Positions 35,778-47,810 of a stretch of 64,000 nucleotides of DNA are shown here, piece by piece. The notes under the pieces were generated by a model. That model saw nothing but the letters and a program-made list of their open reading frames with translations. It made no database searches and had not been told where the DNA came from. The number at the start of each line of letters is the position of its first letter. The first letter of the stretch is position 1. The translations under genes and the position numbers were made by a program. Location: contig VWZL01002575.1 in NCBI GenBank assembly GCA_013396915.1, positions 30,579 through 94,578 of the forward strand, in the 5' to 3' direction. Source of the DNA: Stercorarius parasiticus. Its lineage: Eukaryota; Chordata; Aves; Charadriiformes; Stercorariidae.

Positions 35778-36380
35778 AGAATCATAGAATCATAGAATTA
35801 TCTAGGTTGGAAGGGACCTTTCAGATCATCAATTCCAACCATCAACCTAACACTGACAAAACCATCACTAAACCATGTCCCTAAGCACCACGTCTACTCG
35901 TCTTTTAAATACCTCCAGGAATGGCAATTCCACCCTGGGATCGCCTGTTCCAATGCTTGATAACCCTTTGGGTGTGCAACTTGATCCTATTACCCCATCC
36001 AAACCTCCCCTGGCGCAACTTGAGGCTGTTTCTTCTTGTCCTATCGCCTGTTACTTGGCAGAAGAGACCGACCTCCACCTCCCTACAACCTTCTTTCAGG
36101 TAGTTGTAGAGAGCGATAAGGTCTCCCTCAGCCTTCTTTTCTCCAGATTAAACAACCCCAGCTCCCTCAGCCACTCCTCACAAGACTTGTGCTCTAGATC
36201 CCTCACCAGCTTCGTTGCCCTTCTCTGGACTTGCTCCAGAATCTCAATGTCTTTCTTGTAATTAGAGGCCCAAAACTGGACACAGAACTCGAGGTGAGGC
36301 CTCACCAGTGCCAAGTACAGGGGGACAATCACTTCCCTAGTCCTACTCACCGCACTATTTCTGATACAGGCAGTAGGTCT
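35778..36380 (-). mobile_element. CR1 LINE 3' part
   Basis: The plus strand starts with GAATCATAGAATCATAGAAT (the reverse-complemented terminal repeat at about 35779-35798), then the 3' UTR, then ORF2 read leftward on the minus strand: W-RLP region, [57 protein letters not shown], and [18 protein letters not shown] at the right end. A 100-codon stretch of the frame (36096-36398) is still open. It is 5'-truncated near 36380 and belongs to the same group as the copies at 44.9 and 63.7 kb. Confidence 0.96.
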
Positions 36381-39300
36381 GTCTCTAAGGAGTATCACTT
36401 AGGTAATTTATGACAAAAACCTGCACTGCATTTACTGGAAGAAGAAAGAGACACAAGCCTACAGAGCTATTGGACAGGGTTCCCTCTTAATGTCCTTGAT
36501 ACTGAGGGTAGGTCTACCAGTGCAATGCAATACAACATGGAGCTGCTCAAAATAACTGCGGAGCAGAATGAATATACTCACCGCCATGGAGATCTCTGCT
36601 TCACCTAATTAGCACTGCTGAGAAGCAGGGCTTATTAACCTGGGCAGAGTGCCACAAAATCACGGCTATCCTGCTTCCAGCACTTCAGCAAACTCATTAG
36701 GGCTGTCTTGGGCATCGTTGCACAGAAGCGAATTTGTGAATGAAGACCTGAAGAAGGGAAGCCATCTGATAAATGCTGTGGCTTTCTGTGGCCCTGATTA
36801 GAAGTTGTTCAAAAACTGGGAGGTGGGGGACCACATCTGTCGTGAATCTGAGTCATACCTTGGACGTAAGTTTTGCAAAATGGAGGGCTTGTTCCCTCAT
36901 CTCCCCTGGCATGAGCTGCCAGCAGGATACTCCCAAAAATTATTTGCCACAACATGTAGATCCCGGTGCATGCTCCTTGTGCTTTCACATGAAGGCACAA
37001 AAGATCATCTGAGGTTTCCTGTATCACCAGAGGAATAAGCCTCCCTCTAATAGACCACTTTGCCTTCCTAATGATGAACATTATCTAACAGCGATAGCTG
37101 ACCTAAAAACAGAAACAAAGAAATACCATGTGTGCTCTCATTATAGCCACTGAAGTAGTTATGGTCCCATTTCATGGAAGGAATATGTAGGTGATAATAA
37201 CCTTACCAAAATTAAATGAAATGGTGCTGTCACTAATTCCATTTAATGCTCTAACAGCAGCCAAGTTAGATGTGCTTATTAGTTCATAACATTGATAGTT
37301 ATAATTTTTAATCTCAGATAAATCTCTCCACAATGAGGAACTAATATAATGAGCCAGCAAGAAAACAACACACTTCATAAATAAATATTCTTAATGACAA
37401 TCATGTGTGTGCCATGGTAGCAAACTGCCCAATACTCTTGCCCTTCTGTGACTTCTTCCTAGTTATTCGTGGTACGCTTTCATATTTCCCTATAAATACC
37501 ATGCCATATCACTTTTACTCTATTTTAAAGGAACATCAGGGGAAATTAGGTTCTTTTGACATATTGCACCACCTCTTAAAGACTGTTGAGATGTTCTGAA
37601 ATTTCAGCATGCTGTTATTCCAGAGTAGCTCATCTGGACATCATTCAGAGACGAATAAGAGGGTGAAAAAAATCAGTCATATATGAAGATTAATCTTTGC
37701 AGTAAAGTGATGCTGTCAAGAAAATTAACAGCTTTCTGACACACTTTCATTTGTATGAGTTCACTTTGAATTTTGGAGGAAAAAAAAAAAGCAAGCCACG
37801 ATTCCATGGAAAAGACGTTTTGGTTTTCCCCATATTTTTGTCTAAGAGAAAAGGGTTTATTTAGAAAGAGAAAGTCACCTTTCTATAGAAGCAGTCCATC
37901 GTGAATAAAGGCAATAAATTAGTAGGAAGGTTAATGCTATTGACAAATATCAATAGCACTACATCAAAATAACTTTATCAAGAGGCCTTTAGTACTCCCA
38001 GCACCAACAAAACTATACAGAAAACAAAACACAAGCTTTGACAGCAATGCTAAAAGAACTAGAATTCTTCAGGGTCACAGGATAAAACCTAAAAATCACA
38101 AAATAATTAAGAGATTATTTCCAAGGAAGAACAACCCAAGCTCTTCATTTCACTACTCAAAACAATATCTCTAGGTGATCAAAGTGTAGCAAATGCACCA
38201 TTCTTTTGATTTTCAGTGAGCTCAACTACCCACAATATATCAACAACAATCAACTATTTTTCTCATTTTCAACAGAGGCAGCCAGTTCCACAGGTAACAT
38301 GTCAGAAAGCCACCAAGAATTCAGGTCTTAAAAAACTGCTGTTGACTGTAGCTAACTTCAGCAAGACTGAAAAATGAGATTCTTCTCCAAAGCTTTGTTG
38401 GAAAGGGTTCGTTCACAGGTCAGAGAGGCAAAACAAGAGGCTTGTGTTGTAATGTCCTGTGGCTAGACTCCATCACTATCTACAAATGACTTAGTCAGAT
38501 GACTGATAGCATTGCATCTGTAATGATCTGTATAAGCAAGTTAAGATTTGTAAGAAGTTGTATCTCTTAGTAGACCTAAGAGGCTGAAAACAACAACAAA
38601 AGCTTTTCATTCGCACATGCTTGTCTCAGGTCAGTTGTTTCATGTTTCTGGACCTGTACTCAGCTTTATAACCTGACATTTTGGACTGAGAAAGGACTTG
38701 TGTCATTTTTTCAGACTTTATCTGTTGGTCTCTCCACAGACTTTGATTTCTTTAACTCTAAAATCTAAGAAAGTTTGTCCTTGCCACTAACCATGTCTCT
38801 GAGCACAATGGTCCCTCGGTCCATCACATCCAAATTGGATTACTGTATTTGAATCTGATGGCAAGTCACATATCCCAGCTCTCCAGGAAACACCTACCAT
38901 TTTTCTCAATAGATGAAGTCATGACAAGGACATCAATGACTTTAGACTCTGATCATTTCAGTGTTCTTTTTATCAATATCAGATCAATAAGGGCAAATGC
39001 AGACCTATGAATCATCAGATTTATGTCCAGCTCCAGGCAATGCAGATCACAGAGCTCAAAACAAGCTGCAAAACGACTGGGAAAAGAGTATTTTTTGTTG
39101 TGGGGAACAAAACACAAGACCTCCCAGATCCTACCAACATACAAGGGTTCCAAAAGACAGTAGAAAAGATAATGGAAGAAAAATTCACCAAGGACTATTA
39201 AAGATACTTATGCCACTTAGGTTTCTGAACCATAGGTGGTTGTACAGCTGCAGGCTTCTTATCCTCTCCTACCATTGCTAGTGACCATTGTCAAATACGG

Positions 39301-39608
39301 AATGAGCAGCCAGATTCACCTCTGATCTGGCACAGCACCGCCACCTGTATGTCTTAAACTGAGAGAGAAAACGGCACAAATCCAGAATTTGATTACTTGA
39401 TGGAAAGCTGCAAAGCCTCTCTTTCCCTTGCAGCCTTTCCAGGTAAGAGTGACATGAAGAGCTCCATCCACCTCAACTGTCCTCTCCAGCCCCGTGTGGC
39501 TGGGTAACCATGCTGCTTCCCTTCACTCCAGAGGCTTTTAAAGGACCTGCATGAACTACAAAGCAAATCAGCTACACACTACTTCTTATTGATGGCCATA
39601 ATTAAAAT

Positions 39609-39635
39609 AAAAACAAAACAAAACAAAACAAAAAA
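39609..39635. repeat. (CAAAA)n microsatellite
   Basis: About four tandem CAAAA units with A-rich edges. Confidence 0.95.
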
Positions 39636-42600
39636 CTCTGTCAGTAATATTACCTAAAAAAGGATAAAAAAGATAAAGCCTCTATGAAATTCCGCAGCAT
39701 CTTCACTTCAGCTCAGACGCTGGGTTGATGTGCAGCAGGATAATATCCCTGAGTAGGTTTTGAATTGCTCGTGACAAAGGTACATTTCTGACAGTTGGTA
39801 CGGTTATTCTTGTCACTTATCCTGTCTCCCTGTTCTCGTCATGCAACAAATGATGCCAGTCACTTGTCTGCCTCTTTCACAACAGTTTCTGTATCTTCTT
39901 TCAGGACACGCAAAGAGGTTCCTAAACAACTTTCTGAACATTTTTTTGCATAATTTTCTGCAGTCTGGGGACAAGACTTTAGGAACCAAGGCACCTTTTT
40001 TCTCCGTATCTACCAGTTTATCAGGGTACAGATATTCTTTTGTCAAGCTTTATAGGAAGATCCAGAGGGTGGCTGGGAATAAAAAAGGGAAAGAACAGAG
40101 ATATGTAATTTGCATTAACAGTATGGTTTTGTTCTTTGTATTTCAACCTTTTCTCTGTTTTTTTTCCTGTCATAAGTCATAAGCAACCCAATAATACAGA
40201 ACTGTCCCTGCCTACCTGAATAGCACCTAGCACAGTGAGCCATCACTTCTGGCTCTGGTTTTGGTGGCTTCATAGTGCGTTTTCCCACTGAAGATCTGAT
40301 TATGTGAAAAGATGCATTTTTGTCAACATCTATATCAATCCTAAACTCAAAATATTCCCACTCTGTGCTATCCACCTAGTTTATGGAAAAAAATACCTTC
40401 TGTATTTTAGGCCATTTTTCCTGTGGAAATGAAGCTAGGTGTTTAGTCTGCGTGTTTCTCTGCTCATCTTTCTCAACATCTTTGGAATCTACAGGTTGAT
40501 TTTAATGCTGTTTAACATCAGTCTGAAAGATAATTAGGTTCCTACAAATTTCATGAAAATAAATGGATGGCCAGAAGCAGAGAAAGGATCCCATTCGCGC
40601 CCCAGACAAAGGCAAGTCCAGAAGCTTATAGGCATGAGGGTATATACACCTCGAATAGAGCCTAGAGAAAAAAGGTTCAGATGAAGTTCTTCTTTTCTCA
40701 CTTCTCACATCTCCCTTCCCTTGATCAGCCAAAAGATACAAATCCAAAGGACACCAGGCCTCAATATTTACAATGCTTATAAAAATACTCTTCTGCCTTC
40801 TACTTAGTTAGCATTGCAGAGCCCAGCACTCAGCACCCAGTCACAGGAGAAAGGGATGATGATATATATTTTGGCTGATGCTTCCCTATATATACATAAA
40901 TATATATAGAAAAAACATTAAAGCTCAGAGGTGATCTATGAATGAAAGTTAACATAAATAGACCGGTGCAGTTACTTCCATTATTTACTTGTCTGCTGTT
41001 TATGGAAGTGGATCTCAGTTGCTCCCAACCTTCTAGCTGCCCTGTAATATGAGCAGTAAATTGATGGTGATTACGATTATGCATGAAGTTTCAACATGCT
41101 GTTTATAGACTAAGCTGCTGGCATTGGCAAATCACCTTTCTTCTTGTAAGGAGGTGAATGCAATATGAGTTTCAGGCTCTGCCCTTCAGAAAGTTCCTTC
41201 TGAAGATTCCCACTTCAATTTACTTTGGTATTACAGCTTTAGTTCTACATATATGAAAACTGAAAAGGAAAATCCTGCAAGCCCTTGCTTGTGTGAATAT
41301 CACTTATTTTTGTTTTTCTGTTATTTGAATGACTCACAGGCAAATGGTAATCTGTGCCAGAACAAGGATTTCTATGTGGCCAGATTGTGCATTATTAATT
41401 TATGCAGAGTACCATTTGCTCACATAACTAGTCATGCTGATTTCAGGAGCACTACTCACAGGAGTAAAAGCTACTCTGCTATCGGAGTTCTAAATTCCTA
41501 TCCCAGGAGTATCATGTTTCTGGAAGAAGCCGTTAGTCTTCATTTTTTTTTCCTTGCTTTAGGCAGAAAACTGAACTGAGAGTGTAAGCTATCTTAATTA
41601 AATCTGATCTGTAGCTTTGCTTTTCTAGTTAGCTCATGCATTCTGATATGTAAGTTATACCCTAATCATTCCTCAACATAGACTTCTGCACAATGGTATC
41701 TAAATATAACAATTAGTGCAGAAGGGAAAAAAAATTAGTTCAAATTAGACAATATAAGAGAAAGATAAACTCCAGGTGGCACGTTTGGTTTTTTTTAAGT
41801 CAAAAACCAAATTCCTCACTGGGAGGCAATGCTCATAAATTAGAATTCTATTTATAATATGCCAGTGACATTTTGATATCTATTTATTTTAATGCCTACC
41901 AGCATTTAAAAATTAGTTGAGGTTGTGTTGCTATTACAAAGGTTAAATGAAGAGATTATGAGTTGCACAGATGTTTACGGTTTGGGTTGATAGCTCTGGG
42001 ACATCCCATTCTGGAGGCATTGTGTTCCAGTTCATTTTAACAGTAATTAGAAGTACCCCCGTAACGAGGTGCTTGCTGCTGAAAACAACTTCATTAGTTT
42101 GGGTGATTTTATTGGTTTCCTTTAGGGTGAGGAACGAGTGTTAATAGTTGTAATTTAATAGGAAAATTACTGAAGCAAGGAAGATTCCACTGAATCTTAA
42201 ATGAGGCATTCGACAGACGTTCCTTTTCCAAATAATGAAATACAAGGGAAGAGCAGCAACCTTAAGAATTATCATATGACTGTATTTACCCTAGAACAGA
42301 TGAGCTATTTTGTTTAGATATTTTAAATATCACTTGAAGTTGTTAGGAGCCTATAGAGAAAATATCTATTAGCTTAACAAATTCTAAGGACATTTGGCTG
42401 CACGCTTGGGCATTTGCACACACTGCAACTCCGAACTGAAATCCTGCCAGTCAGAAAGGTTGTGTTCTCTTTCAGAGAGTGAGAAGGATTTTCTTCCCCT
42501 GGCAACGTAATATTGCTCAGCACGGAGCATCTTCTTTAAGGTACCACCAGTTCCCACCAGGCAGAGCTGCCCCAGTTATGCTGGAGCCCATGCCTTTAGG

Positions 42601-43485
42601 GGGACAACGGATTGGTGGCAAACTTACTAGGCTGTCTGAGCTGAGCTGTGTAAAGTCACATCCCTGCCAGACATTTCCTTTCTCTGGAATAGGGGGTGTT
42701 GCATACTCTTGGCCTAGGGATCATCTTCTTCCCTGAGTGGACATGTATTATAAATCACAGTTAACCTAATCTCTGCCCCCAGGCTCCTACTGAAAATCAG
42801 TATGTTCTCCAACAGCTTGTCTTCTCTGATTCTCCTTTCTGCCTTCCCTCCCTCCTCTCAAGTCTCCCTTCTTCTGCAGCTCCTCAGCGATCTCTAAAGG
42901 CTTCTCTGATGGGATGCTGGTGTCATTAAGAAGAGGTAGACAGTATGAGGGTGCTCTGTGAAGATGCTGCCACGCCTCTGTAACCTGCTGAGTAGTTAGC
43001 TCAGGCTTCTAGCCAGAGAAAAACATCTTCCTTGATAAAGCAATCCAAAGTCACAAAAGCAAACACTACCTATGAAGAGATTATCCACTAGATCACTGCC
43101 GAGGTCAGGACAAAAGATAAGCACATGCCCGGTAGGCAGTTGGCTGCCACAGGGCAATGGAAGTAACAAACTCTTGGCTCAAACAAGAGAGATCAACTGC
43201 TCAGGTTTCACAACAGCTCTGCCTCTCTTTCTGCCTTCCTGCACCAGGTCCCTGGCAGAGCAGCTCCCCTGCCTAAAGGGAACCTGTATTTCCTTTACAT
43301 CTACTAAAGGAAGCCACCTCTGTCAGTCTTTCCAACCTTGAGAAATTAAACAACACATGATTCTGGAAGGAGGATGGGAAAAACCATTGGAAGAAAGGTG
43401 CTATTAAAATCTCCATTAGAGTTTAAAGGACTTGGAGAAGGTTTAAAGACCACTTAGTTCTGCATCTGCACACAAACTATATCAA

Positions 43486-43509
43486 GAGAGGAGAGGAGAG
43501 GAGAGGAGA
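43486..43509. repeat. (GAGAG)n microsatellite
   Basis: Almost five tandem GAGAG units, pure purine on the plus strand. Confidence 0.95.
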
Positions 43510-44871
43510 AATTTTACTTCTGACAATAGATGTTTGTGAAGCACTTGATGCTTTCAAGAGCTTTCCAGTAACAGCAGATGTGGCTAACTGAAATTGTGTT
43601 AAAGAAGTGCACTTCATATAAAATGACATATACAAAAAAAATTATTTTTAAAACAGAAGGTATAAAATAAAGTTGTAAATAGAGAAGGAACTCAGGTGGA
43701 AAATAGTCCCTGAGAAGAGACTGTGAACACAAATTCAGATAAAACATTTATAGACACCTGTAAGAACAACCATGTGATGCAGTGAGAATTTGAAAAGTGC
43801 CAATATACACAGGGACACATGAAGGGACGAGAGCATCCTGAGACTACAGACATTAGAAGTAATTCAAAACACAACTCAAAAAGACAGCTGAGTTAGAAAG
43901 TCATAGAGCTCAACTCAGAGCTTGCCCTGCTGTAAAACAGCCAAAGGCCAGCCCTGGAAAAAAGGGCTATATTACAGTGGTTCCAACACTTTTCAAGATG
44001 TCCACAGCATGAACAAAGAGGATGGCAACCAGCAAAACTGTATTAATTACACAGACTGTTTCTGATAGAGTTAAATTGTTTAAAAGCATAAAGAAAAGAC
44101 AAAGCCAAGAACTATCACATCTTTGTCATGGACCAGCTAACCAGGGGGGAAAAAAAGCAGTTATCTTGATGGATATGATTCAAAGAGTCACTTGAGAAGG
44201 CCACTGAACTATATTGGCAAAATTTCTACAAGGGTCTTTTCTAATATTTTTCCGCTGTAACAGATAAAAAGCAAGCAGCATAAAACTAGAAAACAAATGA
44301 ATAATAAAATATTTCTGCTGCTAACATTTAGCATTCTTCAATGATCATAACGAAGCCATGTTCAACTGTACGCATCAACCATTCTGTTTATTGCAAAGAA
44401 AAGCTATCTAGTAAACACTTTTATGATCCGGGAGTGATCCAGCCGTATGTAGTCATGTTTGAAATGAAAGTCTCTTATTGTGATGATTGTACTCCAATGG
44501 TGCTGCATATTCTGACAATATTATTAAATAGCGGTATAGCTAATATCTCCCGACTCCTAGTTCATTAAACAGAGTTTCAGAGCCCTTTTTCTATGAAAGC
44601 AGAAAGAAAAAAATCAACTCAATTTTCAACCCTGAGAACTTACTTAATGAAAGAAACCCAAGAAGTGGTGTCAAAATAAGCTTAATTAAAGCTTCCATAA
44701 AGAAGCTCTTTACCACCTATGAATAACACAACTAGGAATAATGAAGGATGCAAGTGTTACCTTTGATCTTTGCTGAAGTCAAGAAAGCAAAACCAAATGT
44801 GTGCATTACTCTCCTAAGAAAATCCTTCTAACCTAGGCAAGTGCAAGATAAATTCAATAATTCATGTCCAG

Positions 44872-45155
44872 CATAGAATCATAGAATTGTCTAGGTTGGA
44901 AGGGACCTTTAAGGTCATTGGGTGCAACCATCAACCTAACACTGACAAAACCACCACTAAATCATGTCCCTAAGCACCACATCCACACATCTTTTAAATA
45001 CCCCCAGGGATAGCAATTCCACCCTGGGCACCCTGTTCCAATGTTTGATAACCCTTTCAGTGAAGCAATTTTTCCTAATATCCAATCTAAACCTCCCCTG
45101 GCACAACTTGAGGCCATTTCCTCTTGTTCTATTGCCTGTTACTTGGGAGAAAGGG
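44872..45155 (-). mobile_element. CR1 LINE 3' end
   Basis: Begins with the reverse-complemented terminal repeat (CATAGAATCATAGAATTG from 44873). The 3' UTR follows, and the ORF2 C-terminus on the minus strand ([14 protein letters not shown], W-HWNRVPR-like, [14 protein letters not shown], LKLCQGRF) runs up to about 45150, where it is 5'-truncated. It is closely similar to the copy at 35778-36380. Confidence 0.95.
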
Positions 45156-45159
45156 GAAA

Positions 45160-46045
45160 AATTATTAGTCTTCTAATATTGAAATGCACACCAGCTTGAC
45201 AAGCAGAGAACAAGAATACACTGGATGGACTCCTACCCACCCAGCACAAAGTGACCTTTGGGAGCCCTAAAGGGGCTGAAGAGATCAGAGGAAGACTGCA
45301 TTCAGCTGAAGGTAAAGCTCAAAGACCAAAAACACCCACTGTCAAGTGTGTGAAAGTAAAAGCTTTCACTTTCACACTGCTCTTTGGTGGGAAGGAAACA
45401 AATATCTCACCATCTTTTCTTTCCCCCTTCCCCCTGACTGAAGGATCTGGGCTGGGCTGCAGAGCTCTTGGAGTTATGCAGAACCAACTCAAACTGGGCC
45501 CAGAAGAAGGGGGGTATCACATGGTACCCGCAGCACTGAGTAATCACAAAACCCCGTGAGCCCACCTTACATTGCTTTGCACTCAGGGAACAAGCTCCTA
45601 ATCTCTGTTTTGGGGATTTACTGAAGGCAAAAGACAGGGTCCCAGCAAATCCCCAGCACAGCCCAGAAAAAAAACTTGGTGACCGCATGACTTCTTTATT
45701 TCCTACAACCAACCACTTCAGTGTTCTGTATATTTCCACACCAAAAACTACAGAAATATTCTTCTTCACAGCTCCTAATTTATGAAACAATGTAGCTGGG
45801 GATTCCCCCTCTTCAACAGTTCACATTGAGTTTTGCAAAAGCCACCTAAAAATTGCCTTCTACAAATTCTTTGAATCAACTATGTAAAGTGGAATAGATT
45901 TCAGAAAGATAACTTTTAAATCACAGAATATATCATAGAGGACAACAAAAATGTATTTAATTTGTTGTTAGAGATAAAAGAGAGAAAAAACACAGAAAAT
46001 AAGTTGTAAAGGTAGCAGTTGCAGGCTTCTCCCATCCATCAGATA
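45160..46045. other. Non-repetitive stretch, no gene seen
   Basis: Contains a 127-codon minus frame (45407-45790) and a 102-codon plus frame (45251-45559) that overlap, neither with a recognisable domain. I see no repeats. Confidence 0.45.
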
Positions 46046-46961
46046 TAGTGGGGGTTTTACAGATATCATCTATCTGGACTTTTGCAAGGCCTTTGACACA
46101 GTCCCCCACAACATCCTTCTCTCTAAGTTGGAGAGATACGGATTTGATGGGTGGACTGTTCGGTGGATAAGGAACTAGCTGGATGGTTGCATCCAGAGGG
46201 TGGTGGTCAATGGCTCAATGTCCAGATGGAGAGGAGTGACAAGTGGTGTCTCTCAGGGATCCGTACTGGGACCGGTGCTGTTCAACATATTCATCAATGA
46301 CATAGACAGTGGGATCAAGTGCACCCTCAGCAAGTTTGCCGATGACANNNNNNNNNNNNNNNNNNNNNNNNNNNNNNNNNNNNNNNNNNNNNNNNNNNNN
46401 NNNNNNNNNNNNNNNNNNNCTCTGCTCTCATAAGACCCCATCTGGAGTACTGTGTCCAGCTCTGGAGCCCTCAGCACAAGAAGGACATGGACCTGTTGGA
46501 GCGGGTTCAGAGGAGGGCCACGAAGGTGATCAAAGGGCTGGAGCACCTCTCCTATGAAGACAGGCTGAGAGAGTTGAGCTTGTTCAGCCTGGAGAAGAGA
46601 AGGCTTCGGGGAGACCTTATAGCGGCCTTCCAGTACCTGAAGGGAGCCTATAAGAAAGCTGGGGAGGGGCTGTTTGCAAGGGCGTGTAGCAATAGGACAA
46701 GGGGCAATGGTTTTAAACTAGAGCAGGGTAGATTTAGATTAGACATTAGGATGAAGTTATTTACAATGAGGGTGGTGAAACACTGGAACATGTTGCCCAG
46801 AGAGGTGGTGGAGGCCCCATCCCTGGAGACTTTCAAGGCCAGGCTTGATGAGGCTCTGAGCAACCTGATCTAGTTGAAGATGTCCCTGCTTACTGCAGGG
46901 GGGTTGGACTAGATGACCTTTAAAGGTCCCTTCCAGCGTAACAGATTCTATGATTCTATGC
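46046..46961 (+). mobile_element. CR1 LINE 3' half interrupted by an assembly gap
   Basis: The plus strand carries reverse-transcriptase blocks: [17 protein letters not shown] (about 46066-46115), a premature stop in RN*LDG near 46170, [19 protein letters not shown], and SKFADD up to 46347, where Ns begin. After the gap come [73 protein letters not shown] and [18 protein letters not shown]. The ORF2 stop is at 46871-46873, followed by the 3' UTR and the terminal repeat ATTCTATGATTCTATG at 46945-46960. The post-gap frame of 128 codons is open. The 5' truncation is near 46046. Confidence 0.96.
46348..46419. other. Assembly gap (72 N) inside CR1
   Basis: A run of 72 Ns between SKFADD and the [11 protein letters not shown] block of the surrounding CR1. 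In the intact copy at 56.7-58.4 kb, the same two blocks are separated by about 110 codons (about 330 bp). Confidence 0.99.
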
Positions 46962-47655
46962 TAGGCAATAGGAGATGACTCTATTAGACATGTCCAGTTT
47001 GAAAGTGTCATCTGAGATAGCCACGCTATTATTTCACTGTAGTCAATGAAAAGCAATAGGCATTTTCAGCATATGACTCGTCTGACCTATTTTAGAGAAT
47101 TGCTTCAGACTGAGGTGAATGGAGGCTTAAAAGCAACTGTTTCTCACTGCTGACCATAAGGGGAGACACGTTCATATGTAGACATTTACAGGTGGCTCCT
47201 CCTCCACGTTTCCAAAACATAAAGTGGCTTCATTCAAGGAGATGTTCCACAGGCACATCACTGTGCCAGCTCGCAGGCCATGGGGAAATAAAATGATCTT
47301 CTGGTCTCTCTTCCAAACTCCACAACCTCCCATGACCTATCATCCTCCACCAAGATCTCATGGATAAACAGGCAACTGGGTTTTCAGATACTCTCTGGAC
47401 GTCCTCCTTGCTCTTTTCAACCAAATATGGGTTACTAGGTATAGAACTGCATACTTTACTAATACTGTACTTTTCTGCATAAAGTATCTTCAATGGACTT
47501 ATAAATAGAAGCCAAAAACTGTCTCCTCTGAAGGAGGTACTAATAACTTCCGCAAGGTACTGACTCTGCTCTTCCTCATTAACCTTGACCAAACAGGGAG
47601 TTTACTAGACTTTTTACCCAGAAGTTTACTTGACTTCTTACACATTATCACCTAG
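46962..47655. other. Short non-repetitive stretch
   Basis: No gene or repeat recognised. A 120-codon minus frame (47230-47592) shows no domain. Confidence 0.45.
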
Positions 47656-47659
47656 GTGG

Positions 47660-47808
47660 GTAAAAAAAATGGTGTCCCAGAAAGGATGTGCAGTCTCCAT
47701 CCTTGGAGGCTGTGCGACCTGGTCTGATCTCATAGCTGACCCAGCTTTGAGCAGGAGGTCAGACTAGAGACCTCCTGAAGCCTCTTATAAGCTAAATTAC
47801 GCTATGAG
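47660..47808 (+). mobile_element. Old CR1 LINE 3' tail
   Basis: The plus strand reads a decayed ORF2 end ('cagtctccatccttggaggc', equivalent to ESPSLE) near 47690, then the 3' UTR with 'gctgacccagctttgagcag', a 'gaggtcagactagagacctc' segment and a last part equivalent to the ccttccaacc end. No clear terminal octamer remains. The wording fits a different subfamily from the 46-kb copy. Confidence 0.8.
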
Positions 47809-47810
47809 CC

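Larger units (their letters stand above)
36400..44870. other. Long non-repetitive stretch, no gene seen
   Basis: AT-rich unique sequence without recognisable transposons. Simple repeats are a CAAAA array at about 39609-39635 and a GAGAG array at 43486-43509. Open frames stay short (128 codons or fewer). Two AT-rich segments without simple repeats (about 37110-37510 and 41860-42330) could be conserved non-coding elements. A candidate exon at 40216-40375 is reported as a finding. Confidence 0.5.
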
